From contig JAZAYU010000204.1 in the NCBI GenBank assembly GCA_038501625.1, positions 498,001 through 562,000 of the forward strand: a DNA stretch of 64,000 nt, in the 5' to 3' direction. The stretch comes from Corbicula japonica. Lineage: Eukaryota > Mollusca > Bivalvia > Venerida > Cyrenidae. A model generated the notes under the pieces. The model saw nothing but the letters and a program-made list of their open reading frames with translations, searched no databases and was not told where the DNA came from. The translations under genes were made by a program, and so were the position numbers. Positions 12,836 to 25,800 of the stretch are shown here, one piece after another. Every line of letters begins with the position of its first letter. The first letter of the stretch is position 1.

Positions 12836-15350
12836 AAAAGGTGAAATATGCATATCAGGAATCGCCACATTCAGAAAAAACAGCCTCTCTACACAGTCAA
12901 GAAGAAGAGAGGGAGAGAGCATGGTTAATAAAATGGTCAGTTTCAAAAGAGACACCACTAACAATTAACAAAAATGAGAACCCGAGGGGTTACCGCCTTG
13001 GAACGGTCAGTGGCAAATAAAATTGCCACTGGGGGTTTAAACCAGGTTCTAGGGTGCACCAACCTCACACTTGCCCCAACAGGTTCTCATATTACAAAAC
13101 AAATACAAGTTGTCTTGGTGAAACAACTCCAACCCACTAATTGGCTCAACAATGTTGCATGCAAAAGCACACAAACATATAAAACATAAGAATCTTATAG
13201 CATTGCAAAGTCAAAGAGCGGGTACTCAATGATATTACCGAGACCAGAGCTCCTGGAGTAAAATCAGCAAGAACACGATGACAGGGATAAAAGAAACAAA
13301 TCGAGCTTCTAGGTTCTTTTTAGAAAAGATTTCCCCAAAAACTTTCATAAACTCTTAAACCCCTGCCACCGTCGTGCAACCAAAGAGGTAAGCATAATGA
13401 TCAACTGTAGATGGGTTAATCACCAGGCCTGCAGAGCGCTGTAAAATATCATGTTGGTAACCTTTCTTTTTAAATTTACAGATGGTTTTTACGAATAACC
13501 GGGAGAAATTAACATCGCCTTTTATCTTCTTAAGTTTATAAATTAAATCTCCATAAAAAACTGGCTGTGAAATACCTTGTTGCAATAGTGATTTTAAACT
13601 GCACCTGTATTTATGAATTAGATCTGGATATCGGCGATAAAACTTGCAAAAGGTTTTCCTTAATTTGTGATACCGATAACCTTGTTTTAAAAGTTTTTCT
13701 GTAATGCAAAGATTACGTTCATTGAAATCATTCACATCATTGCAAGCTCTTGTGTTTTTTCCAGTTAGAAAGTGCTTTAGGCTCAGCATGTTCTCTTTTG
13801 CACCATTTATTGCAAAATAGGTTTAAAGACTCAGCAATTTCTGCACGGCATGCATTAAAATCAATTTTGGATGGAATTCTATATTTAGGACCTTTAGAAA
13901 TTAAATTACGAATTCTAGAGTCTTTGATTACATTAAGATCACCGGTAACAATATGGCCGACAGGCTTATAGCAATATTTAGAAGTTAAACACTCTCAAGA
14001 TTTTGGTGTATTATCAATGATCTTTAAATCAGAGGTAATTTTATTGTAATTAAAACTTGTATTTCTAGTTGGTTTGTTGTATTTATAACAGACCATAGGC
14101 GATTCAGCATTCTTAAAATAATTAGGAATAGCCGATTGAACTGTTTTATCTTTAAATATACTAGGTAGGTCAATAAAATCTATTCCTTTATTTAAAAAAG
14201 AAATTTTAAGGAAATGTCTTTTATGGTCAGATTCCAAGTCAATGTGTGGCCTGAGAACATGCCGAGTATAACACTGAATCAGACTAGCAACCTCGTAAAA
14301 TGGATGAGTTCTTATGACGATGTCGTCGGCTTCCTCATCTAGATTCTGCAGACTTGATATAGAAAGAGAAGCCAACCTAGATAGCATAGCGTGTCTGCCA
14401 GATTGTTTTAAAATACTATGTAGGTCATTAATAGAACAACGAATACGCGATTTTCTTTTTATGTTTCCATTAGTTCTGCTTCCGTGCGACCTCGATTTTC
14501 TTTTGCGTAATTCAAGCAATTCAAAGACGTCATAATCAGGATTTTTTGAAATGTTGCCTTCCTGATAAATATTATCATTTAAACCAAGTGGGTATGGAGA
14601 TTGTAATTTTTTAATCCATTTTTGTTCTGAAATGAGTCTGGCCCTGATTTTAAATGCTCTTGATGCAGCGCTGTCAAATGTAAGTTTTTCTACTGGTTGA
14701 ACGGAAATATTTTGTAAGCGATGTCCTGAATGTTTAAAATGCTGGTATAAAAATGTTTTAAATTTGCTGTTGTTTCGAATTTTACTCACAATGTTTTCAC
14801 GTCCTGCCCCGTTACCACAGTAGCTTAACATTGCGAATAGAACGGGTGTGGAGCATGCGAGCATGGAGTTATTTACTTTAAAAAGAGTATTTAACTTACA
14901 GTCTGAATATCCTTTGTTACTGCCATCAGTATTTTTTACAATTCACACATTCGGCCAAAAGGCGTTCTCTGTACTTTTTAATCCTGAAAACATCACAGAA
15001 ACCTGTTCTTTCTTGTCCAGTATGTCAGTCGAGTAGTACATGTACAGTCTTTACAGCGTGTTCGTGATTTTCTATGAACTGTTTGCTTTTGGTATCTTAA
15101 GTATACTAAGATACCAAGAATGGGGTTTTCTTCAAAAACTGGGATATTTTAAGTTTCGGGTGATTGTAGTTGAATCTCGTGATACTAATCGCCCGTTTTT
15201 GGCTTATATTGTCTAAATATACAAATGAACTCTGTTGAACCTGTACAGCTCATCTGCACAATGAAAGGACTCCTAATCATGCGTCTGTGGCTCACCTGTC
15301 TATAGACCATGTTCAGAAATAAAATATCAGTCGGAAATCAATGCCAAAAT
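12836..15350 (-). mobile_element. Penelope-like element 1, internally deleted
   Basis: The element reads on the minus strand. Its 3' terminal block (12,836-13,190) has the marker AAATATGCATATCAGGAATC. The same block is found at 15,355, 24,560 and, inverted, near 31,120. The coding remnants at 13,355-14,864 match a PLE protein type common in cnidarians and molluscs, with a GIY-YIG-like segment before the reverse transcriptase region. The core reverse transcriptase is missing in this copy. A second 3' block directly upstream at 15,352 gives the head-to-tail partial tandem form (pseudo-LTR) typical of PLEs. Confidence 0.75.
13355..14864 (-). pseudogene. PLE polyprotein remnant (GIY-YIG-like part, linker, C-terminus; RT deleted)
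   Basis: Minus-strand frame 14,864-13,995 (289 residues) begins with the C-terminal half of a GIY-YIG-like domain (FLYQHFKHSGH, then WIKKLQSPYPLGLND), then a basic stretch (RKRKSRSHGSR) and a conserved linker (FIDLPSIFKDKTVQSAIPNY, YNKPTRNTSFNYNKI). An in-frame stop near 13,994 separates it from a continuation (GHIVTGDLNVIKDSRIRNLI, NKWCKRE). It then jumps directly to the C-terminal thumb-like part (LLKQGYRYHKLRKTF, FYGDLIYKLKKIKGDVNF) in 13,789-13,355. The stretch that should hold the RT motifs, including YLDD, is absent, as expected for an internal deletion. Domain assignment rests on remembered family patterns. Confidence 0.7.
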
Positions 15351-15351
15351 G

Positions 15352-15512
15352 AGGTAAAATATGCATATCAGGAATCGCCACATTCCGAAAAAAACAACCT
15401 CCCCGCACTGTCAAGAAGTAGAGAGGGAGAGAGCATGGTTAATAAAATGATCAGTTTCAAAAGAGACACCACTAACAATTAACAAAAATGAGAACCCGAG
15501 GGGTAACCGCAG
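15352..15512 (-). mobile_element. PLE 3' terminal fragment (pseudo-LTR)
   Basis: About 160 bp almost identical to 12,838-13,000 in the same orientation, including AAATATGCATATCAGGAATC and CAAAAATGAGAACCCGAGGG. It breaks off abruptly at about 15,512. It is read as the upstream member of a partial tandem pair with element 1. Confidence 0.8.
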
Positions 15513-16304
15513 TTGCTTTTGGTGAATTGGCGCATACAACCGACAATTACATGCAAGTGCTTTACAACCATTTCAATTAACCTGCACATAACTATTGTAG
15601 AGTTTAATATATTTTATTTACCTACGGTTGTTACATGTTCAATACAGTCCACATACATCAAACTTCCATACGTATATGTACATTATATTTTATCAGTTTG
15701 AAATATGCATGTTTCGTTAATAAAGATCTGTTTTGATGTTGTTTTCGCTGTTGTAGTTTTCGCCTTATTCAGGGGTACCTAGTTCCTGGAAGTGCAAGGT
15801 GACGGTGGGGGCACGTAGGGCACGTGTTCTGACTCGTGCTCGCCAAACTCCCAAAATTCATGCTGAAAAGTAAAACGGTCATTTGTTTGCTTTCCTCCGA
15901 TACATTAGATCGAAAATGCAAATGCTAGTCATGACCGCTAATAACGAATGCACTTCAATTGATAACTTATTTCTGTCGAGTCTAAAGTGCGTCTAGAATA
16001 ATTCCTTTAATTGTCCTTGAAGTATCTCGTTTCTCGGTAATATAATAAAATTATTATTGTATTGATTAGAATGTATAAAATCATTGCTTACGTATAGTTA
16101 CTGTTCACAGCGCTACGCGATTAAATAATATTTAAGATAACTTTTTAATTTAAGAGAATCATGAGACAGACTCATTATTACATGTATTATACCAGTCATT
16201 AGGATTCTAATAAAATTTGATACCAACCATGATAAGTAATTTGTTTAACACATTTCTCCAAGGAAACACCTTTACACACACAAATGGAAATTGCAGAACC
16301 TGAT

Positions 16305-16412
16305 CAGGGCTGAAGGTTATAAAGCTGAGATTGGAAACCAGTCTCAAATCTCAAGCATCTGATTGGCTGAAATGGCGATTTGTCACCATTTCAGCCAATC
16401 AGATGCTTGAGA
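16305..16412. mobile_element. Palindromic MITE, family 1, truncated
   Basis: Starts AGGGCTGAAGGTTATAAAGC and proceeds into the CTCAAATCTCAAGCATCTG arm. The second arm stops after GATGCTTGAGATTCG, so the closing TTTATAACC end is lost. Confidence 0.8.
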
Positions 16413-16678
16413 TTCGATGTGTGTAGCAGAATTTTAAACAAAACACTTGCATTTATATTTTGCGTGAAAGAAACATTTTATCTAAAAAAAACGGGTAATA
16501 TTTTTGTACTGTTGATGTATCGACATTAGATGTTGACCTAAATTGTAAAGGTTGTTGTTCAAAGCTAAATATATGTAATGTATATCGCACAGAAATCAGA
16601 TACATACACATCGCACATGGTTAGGAGTTTAATTTTAAAAATAACATCGTAGAACTTTCAAAATGTATACAAACTTAC

Positions 16679-16830
16679 TTCAACTGGGTCGGTGTCGTTA
16701 TGGGAATTAGAACTACATATATGGAAGTAAGGGGCTTGGTCTAGTTGTTGTTTGAATGTTTCCCGCTCTGTGCTGTTTAACCAATCGTAGTGGCTCTTCA
16801 TAAACTCCTGGAATGAGTTTGGGCCACCCT
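16679..16830 (-). CDS. MOXD1-like: Gene A exon L (C-terminal region)
   Basis: 152 bp, acceptor TTTTTTGCAG, donor GTAAGTTTG, entered in phase 1 and left in phase 0. Encodes the part with SFQEFMKSHYDWLNSTERET and a CSSNSHND segment, matched by exon L2 of gene B (47,456-47,610), which is one codon longer. Corresponds to the region between the second copper domain and the C-terminus in MOXD1. Confidence 0.88.
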
Positions 16831-19800
16831 CTGCAAAAAAGTAGTATCAATATCGACTTGGATTGAGGTAGCTTCATGTCTTACTAAGAGTGCTGTGATT
16901 GTAAATTGGTCCCTCCTATCCTCAAACTAAAATCTCAATCAATAATTATGTTCGGGTGGGAATATGAATCGAGGTCCCCTGTAGAGATGCCACATGCATA
17001 TTTCGGGAGTTTAAACTGTACAGCTGCTCTGCGAACTTTCATAGCAGTCCTCCTTGTAAATGCTGACTGCAGTTGTACACAGACATAAAATGAATAGACA
17101 ACTAAAGATATGTGCCCAAGGTTATAAAACTGAGCATGGAAACCAGTCTCAAATCTCAAGCATCTGATTGGCTGAAATGGCGACTGGTCGCCATTTCAGC
17201 CAATCAGATGCTTGAGATTTGAGACTGGTTTCCAATCTCAGCTTTATAACCTTCAGTCCTGGAAACATTATTCAAATGGTTACCCTTTAGTATATTTACA
17301 TTACAAAAGCATGTCGAATTGGCAAACTGGAAAGTGTACAGTGAAACCTGCCATAGCAGCCACCTGCGAATAGCAACCACCAGTCTTGAACAGCCAGTTT
17401 GAATATGACTTAAACCTGACAGTTTGTTCTAATGTTTTGTCATTCCCTTGAGTTACTGCTAACGACTGGTTGGACTATATACATGCCATGACGGCAACTA
17501 CTATTTACGTCACGGAAAAAAAATACCCGGTCATTTTAGTGATATTTTAGTTTTCACTAAATTTAGAAAGATCTTACAACTATAAATCAATTTCTTATCA
17601 CTAAAATGTGATTTTGTTACACATTTCGACAAAAAATGGTATTTTACTGCGCAATGCATCAAATTTATGACATCATTTCAAAGATTGACGTCAATTATCC
17701 GAAGGTACTTTTTTCCGTGACGCGCCCCATTTAATAGTACTGCTTTGTCTCTATGCCAGTGTGGATTTTTCATAAAGGTTAGCATGTACTTGGTACTTGT
17801 TTATTCTATTGACCATTTCGAAATTAGTGTCTAAACTACGGAAGTCGGTATTTCCGTACAATCGGTCAGGGGGGTACACGTATATATGAAGACATTGCCG
17901 CTATTCGTAAAATTAATCATACTTTAAATTTTTTATTGAAATCAACAAACTTTTTACTAGATAGTTGCTGAATATGTTAAAATATACTAAATGACACGAA
18001 AAATAATTTCGTTTTATGTAACTTTATCAGTTCTCTCAGTTAAAAATTGGGATAGCGACGTTAGCTTCGTCCGTGAATGTTGATAAAGAATGAGAAAATT
18101 TTACATTTAAGTACCTACATTAGATAATTTTTATGGCAAGTTACAATTTATATTTAAACAAAATAAAATGTGTAAATGTTTTCGCCAATTTCAACATTTA
18201 ACCATTGTAAAACATGTTTTTCTCAATACGCTCTATATATCGCCATTATCGGCAACCCCCCTGACCAAAGTACGATCGGTACCGGAAAACGGGCTAAAAC
18301 GGTAATTTCGAAATCGAGAATATGTTCTCACTGAGTGTTGCCAGTAAGAGATTCATTTCCGTCTGCTCTATGGTATAAGTTATTTTGAACAGCCACAAAA
18401 TCAACTAGAATTAACCTTTTACATGTACCACGAACTTTTATCTAGGGTTAACTTTACATGCACCTACCAAAACTGAGGCGAAATTTATGGTTGAACATTT
18501 ACATGCACTTACCAAAACTGACGCTGACTTTATGGCTGAACATTTACATGCACTTACCAAAACTGACGCTGATTTTATGGTTGAACATTTACATGCACTT
18601 ACCAAAAGTGACGCTGATTTTATGGTTGAACATTTACATGCACTTACCAAAACTGACGCTGATTTTATGGTTGAACATTTATTAACATGCACTTACCAAA
18701 ACTGACGCTGAATTTATGATTGAGCATGAACATGCACTTACCAAAACTGGCGCAGAATTTTTGGTTGAACATTAAAATGCACTTAACAAAAGTGACACTG
18801 AAATAATGGTTGAGCATTAACATGCACTTACAAAACCTGACGCTGAAATTATGGTTGAACATTAACATGCACTGACCAAATCTGACGCTGAATTTATAGT
18901 TGAACATTTACATGCTCTTACCAAAACTGACGCTGATTTTATGGTTGAACATTTACATTCACTTACCTAAATTGACGCTTAATTTATGGTTGAACATGTT
19001 TTAACATGCACTTACCAAAACTGACGCTGAATTTATGATTGAGCATGAACATGCACTTACCAAAACTGGCGCTGAATTTTTGGTTGAACATTTAAATGCA
19101 CTTACCAAAAGTGACACTGAAATAATGGTTGAGCATTAACATGCACTTACAAAACCTTACGCTGAATTTATGGTTGAACATTAACATGCACTGACCAACA
19201 CTGACGCTGAATTTATGGTTGAACATTTACATGCACTTACCAAAACTGACGCTGATTTTATGGTTGAACATTTATTAACATGCACTTACCAAAACTGACG
19301 CTGAATTTATCATTGAGCATGAACATGTACCTACCAAAACTGGCGCTGAATTTATGGTTGAACATTAATAAACATGCACTTACCAAAACTGACGCTGAAT
19401 TTATGATTGAGCATTACCATGCACTTACCAAAACTGGGGCTGAATTTATGTTTTATCATTAAAATGCACTTACCAAAACTGACGCTAAATTTATTGTTGA
19501 GCATTAACATGCACTTACAAAATCTGACGCTGAATTTATGGTTGAACAGTAACATGCACTTTCCAAAATTGACGCTAAATTTATGGTTGAACATTTATTA
19601 ACATGCACTTACAAAAACTGATGCTGAATATATGGTTGAACATTAACATGCACTTACCAAAAGTGATCCTGAGTATGTGGCTTTACATTTGCCAAAACTG
19701 ACGCTGAATTTATTGTTATACAGTTACATGCACTTACCAAACCGAAAGCTGAATTTGTGGTTTTACATTTAAATGCACTTAACAAAACATACGTTGGATG

Positions 19801-22800
19801 TGTGGTTGTAGATTTTCATGCACTTACCATAACGGACGCTGACTATATGTGAATGTACATTTACATGCACTTACCAAAACGGGTGTTGAATGTGTGGTTG
19901 TGAAATTAGATGTACTTAACCAAAACCTGACGTTGGCTATTATAAGACTATACATTTTAATGCACTTACCAAAACTGACGTTGAATGTGTGGTTGTACAT
20001 TTTGTTGACATTTGGGAAAGACGAGCACATCAGAACATCCATTTTCGGATAGTAATAGAAATATGTTTCGCACATTTCATCCCGTGTTGTAAGGCCACCC
20101 TATTAAGAAATTTGCATTATAACATAATGCAGCTTTACAACTATTAAAATTAATAAAATATTCATTTTTACTAAAATTTGTGGAAGATCAGTGGTCTAGG
20201 GGTAGATTGTGGGTTCGAGTCCCGCCAGGGATGAGGTTCGTCGGCAGTTTCCTCAATCCACATTCGGCGCGAGTACTGGTTGGAAACCCGGGAAGCTGTC
20301 ACCGAGCGTGATTAATAGAAGTTGGAATAAGTTGTTTCATAATAGATGTAACATAAATAAATTTAAACTGAACTAATAAGCCACCTGTCATTAACCTAAT
20401 CTCAAATTATTATAAATAGCTAATAAAATATGTTTATACATGTAGGGTATATTATGTATTTAGTTGTTATATATACTCAACAAAAAAAAGTATCCACTTT
20501 CCTATTTTAAATTTTGTAAAATTTGAAAAATAAAACTCAAAATACTTCGTAAGTACAAATTTGCTTTTCTGTTATCATTGCAAAGCGATAAAGTATTCTT
20601 GAAAATCTGCAGCCACGGCTAAGTTATCTTTCCCTGTGTTATAATAAGGGTTTCAGTAAAATGTCAGCGATTCTTTGAAATATTCATATTAATTTGAATT
20701 AAATCACTTTCTCTACATCTTGTGGATAAATAAAATCACAGAATATTCATCAATAACACAACTGGTCCTTGATAAACAATGCTAGAAATTCCAACAATTC
20801 CCAATTACCTCCCTTTATACTGAATATGAAGTGTTTTATAATCCAGGATTAATTGTTATTCGACTGGCAGTTCCTCAGCTCTTGATGTGGAAGTTTTTAT
20901 TCATGGACAATTAAACTTAAAAACAACTGAGATTTTCTAACAAAACACCATTCAAAGCGTACCTGATTAAATGAAACTATGTTAATGAGAATATAAGCAC
21001 AAAAAGTGGATACTTTTTATTTTTGTTCAGTATATTTCACAAGTTTTATTTTCACACGTAAAGAGGAACTCGACTCTTTATTTTATCTAATTATTGAATT
21101 ATAGAATTTTCCAGCTGAAATGGTATTTCACTGGTTTCAAACAGAGGAATTTATCGTGTTTATTTTCACTGTTTTTTCCCGTTGGTGCCCAATCGTATAT
21201 AACATTCCGAATGATAACGTTTGGAAAACGGACTCAAGATTGGGTATGCGATGTCATGACGTCGCGTCAAAAGCAAAAGTATTTGTCGCTCCTTGAATTC
21301 TATTTACATAAATTCACAAAAACTAGGCGATGTAAATAGAAGTTGAGGGAATTTTTAGATCTCGTTATTTTTCTTTACTTTTCTAATATGTCTTACCATC
21401 TGTAAAATAAAGATACATTAATAACATACACTTGTGCAAAGTTTCATTTAACAGCATTTTTCCGTTTTTGAGATTTTGATAATTTTCTTTTTATTGATGA
21501 ATAGAATTGGGAGGAGTGTGGCAGGCCCTTAAAGCATAAAATAAAATGAAAATTTGTTTTAGTGCAAGAAATATAGTCTACATGTGGACTCCGGAATTAG
21601 GTATTTTCACTCGTGGATTCGCCACTCGCGAAAAATTGAAAATACAAATTCTGGAGCTCACTCTTAAAACAAAATAAGTTGTGAACGGCTCTACTGTAGC
21701 CAGGCCTTTTACATCACACTGTTTATCAACAGAAATTATGATTTGTTAGATAAATAAGACTTAAACGTAGAGGACGAGGTTGAAGTGTAAATATTAAGGA
21801 ATTTGAAACAATTAACATTGTTATAAAGAAACTTACAAAGGCGGGCTCCTTTCTGTTTGTTGTTGTATAGGTACATTCAACTTTCATACTGTCTCCCTGT
21901 GACAGTGAGAAAATATTAAAAGCAGTCACACTATAATAAATATTACCACAGATATGAACAGGCTAAAAAAACAGTGACAACCTTTTCCATCCAGTAAGAG
22001 ACAGAATGCATGCATACATACAAAATGTATAATATGAACTATTGGGGAAAACCAAAGAACTGCTATGATAAGGTTGCCTGGAACGCTGTATTATCGATGT
22101 ACTTGTTAAAATTAACACAGGACACGTGAATAATTGTAAAAAACATGACATCATGTGACAAAATGTCGAAGACCTTAAGAGGGATGCACATTTTTGAGTC
22201 TTTGTTCAGACTGCTAGGTTTCTATTGAAAATATTACTTTTTACTATATAACCGAAAATGTGTTACAAAACTATATGGACACAAATATAATGTTTCTAAC
22301 CTTATTTAAACTTGTTTGGGGTCGTATGTCAGATATGACAGCTTACCACAGAAATCTATAAAGTTACAGCAGTAAATGTGCATAGCAGTAAACAAATTGT
22401 TAACGAAATTAGGACTCCTGAAAACTCGACGGTTCACATTTGGTTTGGTTGTAGACATAGGAATCGAATAACACCATTTAAAAGTGATAATCGGAAATTG
22501 GGCATTACAGCTGGAAATGTTTTAAATGGTATTCGAACATGGTGGCCTATAAAGCTCGATTGGTACAGCATCGGCATAGTAAGCCATATATATGAGTTTC
22601 AAGCATTGCTCAAGGCTTATCGTTTCACCTTAAAAATGTCACACTGGCGTTGTCGGCAATGCAAATTATTATTGGAGCTACTTTTGGGCAAAGCTTAGAC
22701 CTGGGTTCAGTTATTGTGAATATTTGATAGAACTTTTTTTTTATTAAATTACAATTCTAATTACTTTACAGAAGCAATTTAATAATAACTTTTAAGATGA

Positions 22801-25800
22801 CCAGGTATGAATATTATGTGCAACAGTATCAGATTCCTATACAAAACCCACTTTTTCCTCTTGAGTGTTAAATTTATAACGCTACTCTAAAACCCCAATT
22901 GATAACAGCTACTGCGTAATGACTGGTCCTTTGTCAATATATTATATTCATTTTTGTAACAGTTTGCTACATGTAATTGAATATAAATGCCAACTATTTT
23001 GTACTTTTTAAAATGAAAATAAATTGATTAAAAATAAAATAATTGAATATTTTATCAGTTATTAATTATTTTAAATTAATTGAAAAAGGTGTAATTAATT
23101 ATACTTAAATTATAATTGTAATTGGACCAAGAGCCAGGATTGCTGCTTACATGAGCTCTTTTTTATTAAATGAATGCAGGACAGGACTTATAATACAGTG
23201 ACAAGCAGTTTTGTATTAATTCTGTGCACTGTTTATAACCAAAACTGATAAACAATATGCTGCACACTGTTGTTGGACTGATGTGGTTGAACAATTGCAT
23301 ACAATAAAAAAGTAATAAGGCATATGGATGTTAAAGAACTCATATACCATTTCAAAAGATTTTTCTTAAAGATTCCAGTAGATATTTTATAAGTTTTTAA
23401 TTTTCTTAAAACTTTTGTCAGAGTACATGTCTTTAATATAGTAGAATGTCGTCTTTTTATTTTTATCAACTGTGCGAGAGCCTAAAACTTGGACCGTGAG
23501 CTGTGTTTTTTACATTGACGTAACGTTCGTGCTCCGTACTTTAGCGTTACCGGAAGTACTGGGAGTCACAATTCCATGGAAAGGGCACTCTCTTACACTA
23601 TCGGCTCATTACATTCACCTCTGTTATAGGCTGGGACTACTTTCAACTATTTCTATATTAATTTAAAGAAATAGTTCACCAATTAACACAATAGCTTGGG
23701 TTTCTTCGGTTTTAGTGTAAGATAGAGAAGATTTATGTCATTTGTTTAACCGAAAGCTTTCAAATTCATGATTATGACTGAATAAAATAAGGCTGCCGAG
23801 TTTGGTAAAAAATCTTTACATTGAGACTTTTCGCAGAGGTGTAAAGTGAGTGTAAGGAACGACAACTCTGCGAAGGATATTGTGGAAAGGGAACAGAAAC
23901 TTTGGTGGGATTTTCGATCATTTCCATTAATTACACGTTGCATATGCATTAAATATAGGCGCTTTGCTAGGCTTTCCCCATATTAATTTGATTCAACAAA
24001 CGCTGGAATGGCAAGAGAAATATACATTTATTTCATTAGGGATCATAATCACTGTCCATTTTGATACGTTGATGCTTTCTTTGGAAGGATCGAATGTTTG
24101 TCTGTTATTTGTTGTTGTTATGTTGGGGGTTCTTGTATTTTATTAGTTTTTTAATTGGGTGGAGGGGGGTTGACAGCGCATCTTTATTTAATTTATAATA
24201 CACGTTTCGTTTTGCTTATATGGTAAAATTAAAATAATAATTTGTTGTTTTTTTCCTCCCAAAAATACGCTCTCTGTTCGTGCCACCTATCTCTAGGTAA
24301 TATGTGAGTTTACAATAATGGTAAAGTTGTAAAAATTGCTGTTTCCTTTAGTAGTGACACAAAGGGTCGGGCTGTTAACTTATGTTGGTAGAACATGTCG
24401 CCCAGCCCATTCGTCTATTTATCTTATTTTTCTTAAAAAACAAATTATCTGTTCTAAAGTTTCAGTATCAAACACAAACTGTACCACTGGATTATTACAT
24501 TTCTTTTACAGAACTGCGTATAAGCATATAAAATATACTTAAATTAAATTTTAAAAAGTGATATATGCATATCAGGAATCGCCACACTCACAAAACACAG
24601 CCTCCCCACGCAGCGAAAAAGAAGAGAGGAAGAGAAAGCAAATTTGTTATAAATATGTCAATTCAAATAAGACGCCACAAACAATTAACGGAAAAAAGAA
24701 CCATTGGGGTTACAGCCTTGGAACGATGAGTAGCAAAACAAATTGCTACTAGGGGTTCAAACCAGGTTTTAGGGTGCACCAGTCTCAGACTTGCCCCCAA
24801 CATGTTCTCCTATCACAAAACAATTACAAGATGTCTTGGTAAAATAACTCCAACACACCCAACAGCTAAACAATGTTGCATGAAAAAGCACACAAACATA
24901 TAAAACATAAGAAGCTAATAGCATTGCAAAGCCAAAAGGGCGAGTACGCAATAATCTAACTGAGACCTGAGCATCTGGAGTTTAGTAAGCAAGAACACGA
25001 TGACAGGGAAAATGAAATAAATCGAGCTTCTAGGTTCTTTAAAGAAAAGATTTCCCCATAAACCTTCGTAAACTCTTAAACCCCTGCCCCCGTCGTGCAA
25101 CCAAAGAGTCAAGCATAATGATAAACTGTAGATGTGTTAATCACCAGGCCTGCAAAGCGCTGCCGAATATCATGTCGGTAACCTTTCTTTCGTTTTGAAT
25201 TTGCAGATGATTTTTACGAATAACTGGGCGAAATTAATATTGCCTTTAATTTTCTTAAGTTTATAAATTAAATCTCCATAAAAACTGGCCGTGAAAGGCC
25301 TTGTTGTAAAAGCGATTTTAAACTGCATCTGTTTTTTTGAATTAAATCTGGATATCGGCAATAAAACTTGCAAAAGGTTTTCCTTAATATGTTATACCGA
25401 TAACCTTGTTTTAAAAGTTTTACTGTTATGCAAAGATTACGTTCATTAAAGTCATTTACATCATTGCAAGCTCTAGAAAAGTGAACAAGCTGTGAGATAT
25501 AAAGATGTTACACGAGGAACATCGCCGTCTACAAACGAAAAATGTACAATATTAAAATTAAAAACATCTCTTTTATCATATATTTAAGTAGCAACGTATC
25601 CGTTTTAAATAGAAAGATTAAGATCAAGAGTGTTTGCATTATTAAATTGTAGTTCATTAGGATAAATTTTATTAACCAGAGATGAAAATGGTTATATCTA
25701 TATTCAACAAGTCATCAAGGTACCTCGAGGTGTTGTTAAAGGCCGTTATAATGCCATCCTGATGTTCGGTAGAAAGAGACAACATTAAATCTCTTTCATA

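Noticed and set aside
13750..14535. Plus-strand frames of 73 codons across the Penelope-like region
   Set aside because: Antisense shadows of the retroelement protein on the minus strand.
18458..18705. Plus-strand frames with MHLPKLTL-type repeats
   Set aside because: The 45-bp splice-donor satellite read on the non-coding strand; the period is a multiple of three.
20180..20230. A functional tRNA gene with a perfect B-box
   Set aside because: A-box to B-box spacing is too short, there is no acceptor stem, and it continues into a SINE body with an AT-rich tail.
22378..22698. A real antisense gene in the gene A intron
   Set aside because: 106 codons without domain, signal or conserved context; expected by chance in 64 kb.
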